This document shows positions 1-6,993 of a stretch of 9,681 nt of DNA, in pieces (position 1 is the stretch's first letter; each line of letters starts with the position of its first letter). Under the pieces are notes generated by a model that worked only from the letters and a program-made list of their open reading frames with translations, was not told the origin of the DNA and did not search any database. The position numbers were made by a program, and so were the translations under genes. Source of the DNA: an uncultured Clostridia bacterium (GTDB lineage: Bacteria; Bacillota; Clostridia; Oscillospirales; Acutalibacteraceae); assembly GCA_937888485.1 (NCBI GenBank), contig CALAQQ010000267.1, positions 1 through 9,681 on the forward strand. Direction: 5' to 3'.

Positions 1-1
1 C

Positions 2-814
2 GGTCTCAGCGTCCCCGAGCACTATCGCTTTGTGACAACCTTCTTCGGTCACATCTACCTCAATATCTCGGAAATTCTCAGCGTCGCAAGCCAGGTTCCC
101 TTTGTCAGCCGTGAAATGTTCGGGCGCATTGCCGGCATTCCCCATATTTCCGATTATGTCTGCGATATTGAGCGGATGAGCCGCGCCCGTTTTCTGTCGC
201 TCGCGCCAATATCCATCTTCAGAATCCTCAAAAATCTGAGCCGTGTCCGCCAACTCGAAAAACGAAAAGACGCTTTCCGCACTTGGCGAGATGCCTTTCT
301 TGCTCAAAACACTCATCCACTCTCACATGAAGAACGCCGACGCGCTTTTGACAAACTCTACGAACAATATATCCAATGCGGCGACGATATGCTCGCAGCG
401 GCCACATCATGTCTTATCTCTTATTTTTTCGTCTCCCAATGCCTGAGTCGAAACAACAAACCCCATTCTGCAGAAATCGAAACCTACTTTTTCAGTCAGC
501 TCAAAAATGTCCAAAGTGCCGCCCCTGGTCTGGAACTTCAGGCCATGGCACGCGATATCGCACAATCCCCAAACCTCAAAGCAACGTTCCTCGACGAAGA
601 TTTTGCGGCAACCACGCCCGAAGCCTTTTTCAAACGCATCGAACACATAGACGACGGCCTCAAATTCATTCGGAGATTCAACACATTTTTGCAAAACTAC
701 GGTGCACGCGCCAATCAGGAAGCCGAAATTGCCAATCCACGCTGGCATGAAGACCCGCGTTTTCTTTTTCAAGTCATTCATTCTCAACGGCTTTCAGCCA
801 TTCGTTGGCAATAA
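2..814 (+). CDS. PEP-utilising enzyme (PEP synthase/pyruvate phosphate dikinase-like), internal fragment
   Basis: The frame is open from base 2 without a stop, so the GTG at 32 is an internal Val and the true start lies outside the window. The peptide resembles the middle of PEP synthase/rifampicin phosphotransferase-like enzymes, between the ATP-grasp domain and the swivelling phospho-histidine domain. Family-like landmarks are VPEHYRF and GHIYLNIS near the start, and the closing NYGARANQEAEIANPRWHED (about nt 699-758), which recalls the family's YGHRG...RPRWREDP segment. Neither the ATP-binding part nor the catalytic His is present, so the substrate cannot be named. After about nt 775 the frame runs antisense through the neighbouring esterase gene (last residues QRLSAIRWQ) and stops at 812-814; that tail is not native. 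Arg codons are mostly CGC/CGT and GC is visibly higher than in the next genes, which suggests a different source genome. Family fairly sure; exact enzyme unknown. Confidence 0.6.
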   Translation, partial: GLSVPEHYRFVTTFFGHIYLNISEILSVASQVPFVSREMFGRIAGIPHISDYVCDIERMSRARFLSLAPISIFRILKNLSRVRQLEKRKDAFRTWRDAFLAQNTHPLSHEERRRAFDKLYEQYIQCGDDMLAAATSCLISYFFVSQCLSRNNKPHSAEIETYFFSQLKNVQSAAPGLELQAMARDIAQSPNLKATFLDEDFAATTPEAFFKRIEHIDDGLKFIRRFNTFLQNYGARANQEAEIANPRWHEDPRFLFQVIHSQRLSAIRWQ

Positions 815-1499
815 TCATATGACCCGCAATGGTGGGATGTGTGCCATCCCAGATAAAATATTCAATTCTTGATCTTTCTGCATTTTCATTAATTTTATCA
901 TAAAGAGGAACGAAAATGCAGTTGAATTCTTCGGCAACCTTCTTTGATGCCGCTCTGATTTTTGCGTTTGCCGTCTCACGGTATGCAAAGGAATCCTCAG
1001 CATCTTTGCTGTCCGGTCTTTCAAAGGGTCCTTCCACTCCGTCGGGATGCGGTGTGAATTTATAGGAATAGTCCGATTTATCAAGCGGATAATAAAACGG
1101 CTCACATACTATGATTTTTATACTGCCAAGCTCATTTCTTGTTTTTTCAAGAATTGCACGGAGATTTGTTTCATAGCGCTGTGCCGTTTCCTCGGGAGTG
1201 ATTCCGGTAAAATAGCCGTGTCCTCCGTCGTTTGCTCCCACAAGAATGCTTAAGACGGTCGGCTTGTTATCGATAACATCTTCCTGCCATTTTTTAAGAA
1301 GTTCCTCTGATCTCTCGCCCGAATAGCCTTTGTTTATGAATTTGGGCATATTCTCCGCATTTTCGAGTGCAAGCTGTGATGCAACTATATACTGATAACC
1401 GTGACCCATAATGTGGTTGCAGTCCATACACTTGCCTCGGTTTCCGTCGGTTATGGAGTCGCCCGAAAACAGCACAACATCATTTTTGTTAAGCTTCAT
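774..1499 (-). CDS. SGNH/GDSL-family hydrolase (esterase)
   Basis: A 241-residue predicted serine esterase of the SGNH fold, the family that removes acetyl or acyl groups from sugars and other substrates. All four family blocks are visible: GDSITD with nucleophile Ser15, Gly in NKGYSGERSEE, Asn in VGANDGG, and the DxxH pair D218/H221 in WDGTHPTIAGH. No signal peptide is seen, so it is probably cytoplasmic. I chose the ATG at 1499 because GGTGAGGA lies just upstream at good spacing and family members usually begin shortly before GDS. An in-frame ATG at 1556 would add 19 residues but has a poorer ribosome site. The gene is divergent from the AraC regulator. The last residues and stop lie at the suspected join near 775, so the extreme C-terminus (AVENE) may not be native, although the length is normal. 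The substrate is unknown; the neighbours suggest deacetylation of an oligosaccharide. Confidence 0.85.
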   Translation of the reverse strand: MKLNKNDVVLFSGDSITDGNRGKCMDCNHIMGHGYQYIVASQLALENAENMPKFINKGYSGERSEELLKKWQEDVIDNKPTVLSILVGANDGGHGYFTGITPEETAQRYETNLRAILEKTRNELGSIKIIVCEPFYYPLDKSDYSYKFTPHPDGVEGPFERPDSKDAEDSFAYRETANAKIRAASKKVAEEFNCIFVPLYDKINENAERSRIEYFIWDGTHPTIAGHMIIANEWLKAVENE

Positions 1500-1589
1500 A
1501 AAGGAATCCTCACCTTCGTTCTCATCTGTCAGAAGTGTATTAATGATTCTAAGCATACTCTTTGTATTTTAAATTTTATCATTTTATAT

Positions 1590-1621
1590 AGGAAAAATAA
1601 AGGTCATTATTAGAGGAAAAA
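1590..1621. promoter_or_regulatory. possible direct-repeat operator (AGGAAAAA x2)
   Basis: The octamer AGGAAAAA occurs at 1590-1597 and again at 1614-1621, a 24-bp period. The repeats lie between the divergent esterase and AraC genes, about 25 bp upstream of the regulator's -35 box. AraC-family activators usually bind tandem half-sites about two helical turns apart, so this could be the regulator's own site. The sequence is simple and A-rich, so chance is a real alternative. Confidence 0.25.
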
Positions 1622-1645
1622 GTGTCCTTATTTGCAACAAAAGAG

Positions 1646-1674
1646 TTGAAATAGCATCCGCAATAAGTTATACT
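1646..1674 (+). promoter_or_regulatory. sigma-70-type promoter for the AraC regulator
   Basis: TTGAAA (1646-1651) and TATACT (1669-1674) are separated by exactly 17 bp, each one mismatch from consensus. The predicted start of transcription is near 1681, so the leader is very short (under 20 nt) and begins almost at the Shine-Dalgarno sequence AAGAGGCGGTGA (1681-1692). Confidence 0.7.
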
Positions 1675-1697
1675 GTGTGTAAGAGGCGGTGATTGTT

Positions 1698-2639
1698 ATG
1701 AGAAATGACCTGATAGAAAGACTTATCATGCACACATATAATAATCCTTCTTTTTTGCTTAAAAACAAAAATGATGATGAGAGAATCATCATTGAGGGCT
1801 CCAAGCTGATGAAAAAAGAAAAGCTTATTGCGGTAAGAGCCGATACAAATACCAATCATTTTCCGGAACACAGCCACGATTATGTTGAGATTATTTATAT
1901 GTATCAAGGAACAAAAACCAATATTATAAACAATGAAACCGTTGTTCTTAATAAGGGAGATATCCTTTTTATGACCCAGAATTGCAGGCAGGAAAATCTG
2001 CCCTCAACTGAACAGGATATAGCGGTCAATTTCGTTGTTTTGCCTCATTTCTTTGAAAAAACTCTTGAAATGTTGAACAGCGAGGAATCATTGCTACACA
2101 GTTTTATAATTCAATGCTTGCGAGGCGACAACGGTAAATCAAGCTATCTTCATTTCAGAGTTTCAGATGTACTGCCTGTGCAGAATCTTATTGAAAATCT
2201 TATCTGGAATTTACTTGATGACCGTCAGGAGCAAAGAAATATAAACGAAACAACAATGGGTCTTATTTTGCTTCATCTTATCGATCACATTGATGACCTT
2301 GATTATAACGGTGACGACAGCAGCCTTGTATTTCACGTGCTTAATTATATTGAGGCGCATTTTGCCAATGGAAGTCTGACAGAGCTTTCGCAGATGCTTT
2401 TTTACGATTTCAATGCACTCTCAAAGCAGATTAAAAAGCTGACAGGTAAAACCTATACGGAACTTGTGCAGGAAAAGAGAATGTCTCATGCTTGTTTTCT
2501 TCTTGAAAGCACAAATCTCGGAATTTCGGAAATTTCGCAGCTTGTAGGTTATGAAAACATCAGCTATTTTCACCGTGTTTTTCGTAAATTCCATAGTATG
2601 TCGCCCAAAAAATACAGAGACAAAACAACTGACAAATAA
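1698..2639 (+). CDS. AraC-family transcriptional regulator
   Basis: A 313-residue one-component regulator with the usual AraC/XylS layout. The N-terminal cupin-like ligand domain covers about residues 45-110, with HxH (H58, H60) and E64 in FPEHSHDYVEIIYMYQG typical of sugar-sensing members. A helical linker follows, then a C-terminal double helix-turn-helix at about 210-308. The first HTH lies near 226-246 (GSLTELSQMLFYDF). The second lies near 275-298 and runs into the family signature GYENISYFHRVFRKFHSMSPKKYR. I start at ATG 1698, five bases after the GGTGA Shine-Dalgarno core. The GTG at 1689 is in frame but is part of that ribosome site. No terminator is seen between this gene and the exported pair 195 bp downstream, so read-through is possible. 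It probably controls that pair and perhaps the divergent esterase in response to a sugar. The ligand is not known. Confidence 0.93.
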   Translation: MRNDLIERLIMHTYNNPSFLLKNKNDDERIIIEGSKLMKKEKLIAVRADTNTNHFPEHSHDYVEIIYMYQGTKTNIINNETVVLNKGDILFMTQNCRQENLPSTEQDIAVNFVVLPHFFEKTLEMLNSEESLLHSFIIQCLRGDNGKSSYLHFRVSDVLPVQNLIENLIWNLLDDRQEQRNINETTMGLILLHLIDHIDDLDYNGDDSSLVFHVLNYIEAHFANGSLTELSQMLFYDFNALSKQIKKLTGKTYTELVQEKRMSHACFLLESTNLGISEISQLVGYENISYFHRVFRKFHSMSPKKYRDKTTDK

Positions 2640-2649
2640 ACAAATTTTG

Positions 2650-2680
2650 TTGACACCCGGCACCGAAGAAATACTATAAC
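2650..2680 (+). promoter_or_regulatory. candidate promoter for the secreted-protein/esterase unit
   Basis: A perfect -35 TTGACA lies at 2650-2655, ten bases after the regulator's stop codon. The -10 is either TACTAT at 2672-2677 (16-bp spacer) or TATAAC at 2675-2680 (19-bp spacer). It would give a leader of about 145 nt. A second, weaker candidate -10, TATATT at 2756-2761, is flanked by an inverted repeat AATTGC (2743-2748)/GCAATT (2768-2773) that could be an operator. Confidence 0.45.
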
Positions 2681-2818
2681 AGAATACGGGCGATTGTTCA
2701 TGTGTTAATACTGATGGGATGATAAAATAGTGTGGCAAATCAAATTGCTTTGTGTTATATTAAACATGCAATTCAATAACAACCGTTTCTCAAATTACGA
2801 ACTTACAAAAATTTTCAT

Positions 2819-2836
2819 AAAAGGGTGATTGTTTTG
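2819..2836 (+). promoter_or_regulatory. ribosome binding site deciding a TTG start
   Basis: AAAAGGGTGATTGTTTTG places the GGGTGA core five bases before TTG at 2834. The same arrangement (GGTGATTGTT then ATG) starts the upstream AraC gene, and GGTGA five or six bases before ATG recurs elsewhere in the window. The in-frame GTG at 2826-ward belongs to the Shine-Dalgarno core itself, so TTG is the better start. Confidence 0.65.
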
Positions 2837-4213
2837 AAAAAAATTCTTTCTGTTATTTTTTCGTTTATTTTCCTTTTCCCCTCATATCTTTTCAGTTTTC
2901 TGCCTTCAAAAGCAGATACGGATTTTTCAATTGAGGCAATTGCGGCTGTGTCCGTAAGCGGAATTGAAAACGGAGTTATATCGGAAAAAGCCGAGTTTGA
3001 TTTCGGCGATGCCGATTGCGGCTGGTTCAATTATTACGGCATCAGCTATAAATCCGACGCATATATGAAAGGCGTAATTACATATACGCTCAAAGGTGAA
3101 CAGTATTCCGAGGAATTCTTCCTTGAACCTTCGAACGGCACAAAGCCTTTTTACAGCTTTATTGACGGTGTGCTTGACAAGACCAAATCAAACACTCTTT
3201 GCAAAATAACGCTCGAGCCTCTCGATAAGGATGCGGCGGTGTTTGAGCTTGTCGGCGTTGACGTGTTCAACCGTGAAGTACCCGATAAAAACGTTTATCT
3301 TCAGAACAGCGAATATAAAATCGGCGTCAATCTTCTCTGGGGCGGCGCGCTGGATTACCTTGAAGACCTGGATTCCGATGTGCAGGCGGTTATGGTTGAC
3401 GGCTTAACCAAGGTTGATTCGGATGCTTCGGAGAGATACGGTGTAAAATCCGTCAACAATAACGTTAATCTCATCAACCGTCACGATACGGGCAGACTTG
3501 TTCAGCAGTCCTACTACGGCACCTTTGATTGCGATGCTTATAAGGGCGCCATGTACGGCGAACACAAGTGGAATTATAACCCCGTGCAGGGCGGCAATCA
3601 GTATAACGAGAGCAGCAAAATAGTTGACCTTGTTGTGGGCGATGACTATATCTATATTAAGTGCAGACCCCTTGACTGGGCAAAGCCTGCGACGGATATG
3701 AGCCCCTCGTATATGGAGGCAACCTACAGCATCTGCGACGGTGCCGTTGAGGTAGCCTGCAGATTCGTTGATTTTTCGGGTTATCCCGAATATTACACAA
3801 CTCAGGAGCTTCCCGCCTTTTACTGCATAGAGCCCTTCAACAGATTCGTTTATTATGGCGGCGATGCACCTTGGACGGGAGATAAAAATTACTCATATCA
3901 GAACGAACTCATTTTCTGGCCCGATGCAGGCTACCCCAATTTCCAGGCAACGGAAAACTGGTCGGCATTTATCGGCGAGTTTGACGACAGCTTCGGAATC
4001 GGTATTTATACACCTCACCATGGGAATTTTCTTGCCGGTGTCCTGGCAAGGGAAACCACCACGGATAAAGACCCGTCCGTAGCACCGCAAACATCATATA
4101 TTGCGGCTGTTAAGTATAACACTTTTCGAAGCTTCGTTCCGAGCGAATATAATTACTATATCGCAACCGGTACGGTTGACGAAATGCGTGCAAGTTTTGA
4201 TAACCTGAGGTGA
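2834..4213 (+). CDS. secreted protein of unknown function, paired with SASA esterase
   Basis: A 459-residue exported protein I cannot assign to a named family. It starts at TTG and has a clear signal peptide: KK, a Phe/Leu-rich core at residues 4-23 and probable cleavage after SKA at residue 27. There is no lipobox Cys. The mature part is rich in aromatic residues and alternating hydrophobics and looks like an all-beta protein. Segments that look conserved rather than linker-like are LINRHDTGRLVQQSYYG (residues 213-229) and NPVQGGNQYNESSKIVD (from 249), plus the Trp/Tyr-rich stretch APWTGDKNYSYQNELIFWP. Such clustered aromatic and His/Asp residues would suit a glycan-binding or glycan-active surface, but no catalytic motif is identified. 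Its TGA stop (4211-4213) overlaps the ribosome site of the next gene, so the two are translationally linked and are probably used together outside the cell. Confidence 0.8.
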   Translation: MKKILSVIFSFIFLFPSYLFSFLPSKADTDFSIEAIAAVSVSGIENGVISEKAEFDFGDADCGWFNYYGISYKSDAYMKGVITYTLKGEQYSEEFFLEPSNGTKPFYSFIDGVLDKTKSNTLCKITLEPLDKDAAVFELVGVDVFNREVPDKNVYLQNSEYKIGVNLLWGGALDYLEDLDSDVQAVMVDGLTKVDSDASERYGVKSVNNNVNLINRHDTGRLVQQSYYGTFDCDAYKGAMYGEHKWNYNPVQGGNQYNESSKIVDLVVGDDYIYIKCRPLDWAKPATDMSPSYMEATYSICDGAVEVACRFVDFSGYPEYYTTQELPAFYCIEPFNRFVYYGGDAPWTGDKNYSYQNELIFWPDAGYPNFQATENWSAFIGEFDDSFGIGIYTPHHGNFLAGVLARETTTDKDPSVAPQTSYIAAVKYNTFRSFVPSEYNYYIATGTVDEMRASFDNLR

Positions 4214-4218
4214 TAAAA

Positions 4219-6423
4219 ATGAAAAAAACACTTTCGCTTTTTCTTGCATTTTTATTTGTAGTCGGTGGATTCAGTATTGCTTACGCAGAGGAAACGGATG
4301 CAAAGCTCTACGGCACCTACGGCGACGGAATGCTTTTTCAGCAGAATAATGATGCTATTTTTGCAGGTACGGCATCTGCAGGTGCAAAAATAACCGTTGA
4401 AATGTATGATGCGGCAGGTGAGCTGGTTGCAAACGGAAATTCAACCGCTTTGGCAGACGGCACTTTCACCGTATCGTTTCTTGCTCCTGCAGGCGACTAT
4501 GAGGAATACAAAGTGATTCTCAAAGAAAATTCCGCCGAATTTGCACAGCTTGATAACGTTGTTTTCGGTGAACTGTGGCTGGCGAGCGGTCAGAGCAATA
4601 TGCAGTATCCCCTTGCTCAGGCAAAGGGCGGTGCAGATATGTTTAAAAATTCGCAGAAGCTGAGCAAATGGCTCCGTGTTCTGCATATGCCTGTTTATTG
4701 CAACAACAACGAGAGCGATACTTTTGTTGATCCTCAGCTGGATGCTGTCGACGCAGTATGGACTACGGGTGAGAATGGGCACGTTTACAATATGAGCGCC
4801 GTTGCCTATTATTTTGCGGCGCAGATGATGGAAGAGCTTGATATGCCCGTAGGCATACTCAATGCTTCGCTTGGCGGCTCTGCAATTGCAAGCTGGCTTT
4901 CAAGAGATGCCATTGACGGCGACAGCAAGGTTAAAAACTATCTTATTTCAACCGAAAAATACATAGAAAAATCGGATTGGGAAAAGGCAAAACCAAGCAT
5001 TTACCACGATATGACCACCAACTATAATCACAAGATTCATCCGCTCAGAAATTTCAGACCATCGGGTATGATCTGGTATCAGGGTGAAACTGACCTGATG
5101 TTCGAATGTACAGAGGAGGGCTATGCTGATTTTTATGATCTGATGCAGCGTTCGTATTCGGAGCTTTTCGGCTATGAGAATGAGCGTATGCCTTTTATCT
5201 GCACGCAGATTGCATCCTTTCTTTACTCCGACGACGGTCTGAATATGTTGGACTGGAATATCAATTACTGCAATATTCAGGCGGCACAACCCGAATCGAG
5301 GGCAACCGTAACGATTTATGACGTGCCTCTCACGTTTCTTCCCGAGGCAGGGTCAATCCACCCCGAATGCAAGCAGGAAATAGGCGAGAGAATGGCGTTT
5401 GCCGCAAAGAGTCTTGTTTACGGTGGCGATAATGACTACACAGCTGCAACCGTTGAAAAAGCGGAAATCCGTGACGGTGTCGTTTACGTTACATTCAGAA
5501 ATGAAGGTGACGGACTTGAATGCGGCGGCGATGAGCTTCACGGCTTTGCGGTTTGCGGCGCTGACGGCGTTTACGTTCAGGCGAATGCCGAAATCGTTTC
5601 GGCTGATACGGTAAAGGTGTGGAGCAATGACGTGACTTCACCCGCATCCGCAAGCTATGCATACTGCGTGAGCAATATGCGCTCCAATCTCTACGCAACG
5701 GCAGACGGCAAACTTGCTTTGCCCGTAAGCCAGTTTGTAACGGACAAATCCGTGGGCACTCATTATTGGTTTGACAGACCGTGGACGGACTGCAACGATG
5801 AGCTTATCTGGCACGTTATGAACGAAATGGAGGCCAACAGGAATTATTCTTCCTGGTTGGCAGAGGGTGCGCAAATCACCTTTACAAACGGTGTTATGAA
5901 CTTAAATGGCGGCACGGAATTCACCTTAAGCCCCGCACTCAATTATAAATCGGGTGAAAAATTTGAAGATACCGACAATGATTATTCCGACTATGGTAAG
6001 ATGAGCTTTTTAGTTCGTAACAACGGCAGTGCAGACGTTGAATTGAGCGAAATCAGAATTATAAAGAATTCAATTGAATGGTATTCGCCTGCGGTTAACG
6101 GCACAAAGGGTGTTGAAGCAACAATCCCTGCTGACGGTCAGTGGCACCTTATAACCGTCGACCTTAACAGACTTTATCTTTTCGGCAATGAGGGCGGAGC
6201 AGGCAGACCTTGCGGCAAACTAAACAAGGTTGAGGAAATCCGTTTTGCCTTTGCAAGCGAAAACGATGTCGATATCAGCATTGATAATATACGTTTTGCT
6301 CCCGATACTTCGGACGGGAAGATGCAGTTTGACCCCGATATGAACACAGCAGATACAATAATCGAAAAAATCTCTGCCATGTTCACAAAAACTATCGGCG
6401 CAATCATATCACTTTTCAGATAA
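4219..6423 (+). CDS. secreted sialate O-acetylesterase-family (SASA) carbohydrate esterase with C-terminal beta-domain
   Basis: A 734-residue exported multidomain esterase. The signal peptide covers residues 1-23 (cleavage after AYA). An N-terminal beta-sandwich follows at about 25-115 (YGTYGDGMLFQQNNDAIFAG, matching the VFGDHMVLQR-type opening of the family). The SGNH-like SASA catalytic domain covers about 116-405: GELWLASGQSNMQ with nucleophile Ser126, NASLGGSAIASWL, MIWYQGETD (284-292) and IHPECKQEIGERMA with His381. A second beta-sandwich is at about 410-510, then a jelly-roll, CBM-like region at about 552-696. The protein ends in an amphipathic/hydrophobic tail at about 708-734. The family removes O-acetyl groups from sialic acid or, in many bacteria, from plant glycans such as xylan or mannan. 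The residues before the catalytic His are Gly-Ser where family members usually have Asp. I start at ATG 4219 after GAGGTGA rather than the GTG at 4210. Confidence 0.88.
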   Translation: MKKTLSLFLAFLFVVGGFSIAYAEETDAKLYGTYGDGMLFQQNNDAIFAGTASAGAKITVEMYDAAGELVANGNSTALADGTFTVSFLAPAGDYEEYKVILKENSAEFAQLDNVVFGELWLASGQSNMQYPLAQAKGGADMFKNSQKLSKWLRVLHMPVYCNNNESDTFVDPQLDAVDAVWTTGENGHVYNMSAVAYYFAAQMMEELDMPVGILNASLGGSAIASWLSRDAIDGDSKVKNYLISTEKYIEKSDWEKAKPSIYHDMTTNYNHKIHPLRNFRPSGMIWYQGETDLMFECTEEGYADFYDLMQRSYSELFGYENERMPFICTQIASFLYSDDGLNMLDWNINYCNIQAAQPESRATVTIYDVPLTFLPEAGSIHPECKQEIGERMAFAAKSLVYGGDNDYTAATVEKAEIRDGVVYVTFRNEGDGLECGGDELHGFAVCGADGVYVQANAEIVSADTVKVWSNDVTSPASASYAYCVSNMRSNLYATADGKLALPVSQFVTDKSVGTHYWFDRPWTDCNDELIWHVMNEMEANRNYSSWLAEGAQITFTNGVMNLNGGTEFTLSPALNYKSGEKFEDTDNDYSDYGKMSFLVRNNGSADVELSEIRIIKNSIEWYSPAVNGTKGVEATIPADGQWHLITVDLNRLYLFGNEGGAGRPCGKLNKVEEIRFAFASENDVDISIDNIRFAPDTSDGKMQFDPDMNTADTIIEKISAMFTKTIGAIISLFR

Positions 6424-6465
6424 AAAGCAACGGCTGCTTCACACACGAAGCAGCCGTTGCTTTTT
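6422..6465 (+). terminator. strong intrinsic terminator of the esterase unit
   Basis: A perfect 19-bp stem (6422-6440 with 6447-6465) encloses the six-base loop ACACAC. The core AAGCAACGGCTGCTTC is GC-rich and the 3' arm ends in a T run. It begins inside the TAA stop codon of the esterase gene. The A/T-flanked symmetry means it can also stop transcription from the opposite strand. Confidence 0.92.
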
Positions 6466-6500
6466 ATATATCAGAGATTTGTAAACTCATTTAAATGGCA

Positions 6501-6528
6501 AAAAAATAAGGGGGTTTTTATAAACCCC
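6501..6528 (-). terminator. terminator-like hairpin, minus strand
   Basis: GGGGTTT (6511-6517) pairs with AAACCCC (6522-6528) around a four-base loop. Read on the minus strand, the stem is followed by CTTATTTTTTT, an intrinsic-terminator layout; on the plus strand no T run follows. It would act as a back-stop for transcripts leaking from the GH130/lipoprotein unit. Confidence 0.55.
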
Positions 6529-6652
6529 AACAGTTTAATATTATCACATATCTTTTTCAATGTCAATAATATTCTCCGAAACTAATTGGCATAATCACCA
6601 AATTCTCTGTTTTGAATAATCAAAATAGGTTAATTTTGTACAAAATTCCGTC

Positions 6653-6681
6653 TTGAAAACTGCAAGAATTCATGCTATATT
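6653..6681 (+). promoter_or_regulatory. extended -10 sigma-70 promoter in the intergenic region
   Basis: TTGAAA (6653-6658), a 17-bp spacer, then TATATT (6676-6681) preceded by TGC, an extended -10 element. It is one of the best promoters in the window, yet no conventional gene follows it. Transcription should begin near 6688 and run through the hairpin-rich region. Confidence 0.65.
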
Positions 6682-6694
6682 ATAGTCAAGGAAA

Positions 6695-6717
6695 GGGTGA
6701 TACCAATGAGAAGGTAA
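6695..6717 (+). other. three-codon micro-ORF (MRR-stop) with strong ribosome site
   Basis: GGGTGA (6695-6700) sits five bases before ATG (6706), the same spacing as the real genes here, but the frame is only ATG AGA AGG TAA. Further micro-ORFs follow: MKISKIKK at 6730, MKSESLNRQS at 6753 (overlapping the previous stop as ATGA), MKRK at 6786 and MLDNKNSQK at 6856. These may be a leader, a decayed gene, or chance. Confidence 0.3.
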
Positions 6718-6878
6718 AAACCTTAAGACATGAAGATTTCAAAAATAAAGAAATGAAATCAGAAAGTCTTAACCGACAATCTTAAATGAAGCGAAAATAA
6801 TATAATCGTATAATTTGAGATTGGACAACACTGCAGAAAGAGAGGTTAACCAAAGATGTTAGATAACAAGAATTCACA

Positions 6879-6929
6879 GAAATAACCCTTGACAGGTTGT
6901 GTAAAGAAACACTTGTCAAGGGTTATTTC
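6879..6929 (+). terminator. long hairpin, probable terminator of the intergenic transcript
   Basis: GAAATAACCCTTGACA (6879-6894) pairs perfectly with TGTCAAGGGTTATTTC (6914-6929). Inside, GTGT (6899-6902) pairs with ACAC (6909-6912). The GC-rich core CCCTTGACA is followed by the T-rich TTATTTCCATTTT, so termination is plausible though the U tract is interrupted. The symmetry would also suit a small inverted-repeat element. Confidence 0.5.
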
Positions 6930-6993
6930 CATTTTATGAATAATTTTGATGCGTTGAATCCGTTGAGGTTTCGGCGTTTTTGTTTTTATAGAT

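Larger units (their letters stand above)
6688..6930 (+). ncRNA. candidate structured non-coding RNA (~240 nt)
   Basis: Downstream of a near-consensus promoter are three predicted helices in tandem. Helix 1 pairs TTAAGAC (6723-6729) with GTCTTAA (6766-6772) and, inside a symmetric five-by-five internal loop, GATTTC (6735-6740) with GAAATC (6755-6760). Helix 2 pairs CAATCTTAAAT (6777-6787) with ATTTGAGATTG (6813-6823), eleven pairs including one G-U, capped by GCGA/TCGT. Helix 3 is a 16-bp perfect stem (6879-6894 with 6914-6929) that looks like a terminator. I do not recognise a known RNA family. Five micro-ORFs lie in the same stretch, the first with an excellent ribosome site, so a leader or small-peptide transcript is an alternative. 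Pairings are by eye only; no folding energy or conservation was computed. Confidence 0.4.

Noticed and set aside
32..34. GTG as start codon of the first gene
   Set aside because: The frame is open to the left edge and the upstream residues (VPEHYRF) continue the family similarity; no ribosome site precedes it.
407..787. 126-codon minus-strand ORF and 124-codon plus-strand ORF over the PEP enzyme fragment
   Set aside because: Both lie over a frame with clear family similarity and show no protein character of their own.
1689..1691. GTG starts at 1689, 2825 and 4210
   Set aside because: Each GTG is part of a GGTGA Shine-Dalgarno core, with a better ATG or TTG start a few codons downstream.
2733..2750. 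Sigma-54-like TGGCA...TTGC pair upstream of the secreted protein gene
   Set aside because: The GG-to-GC spacing is one base too long for a -24/-12 promoter and no sigma-54 activator is nearby; a sigma-70 TTGACA box lies upstream.
6534..6577. AT-rich inverted repeat AATATTAT/ATAATATT
   Set aside because: Low-complexity A/T pairing with a long spacer; expected by chance in this composition.
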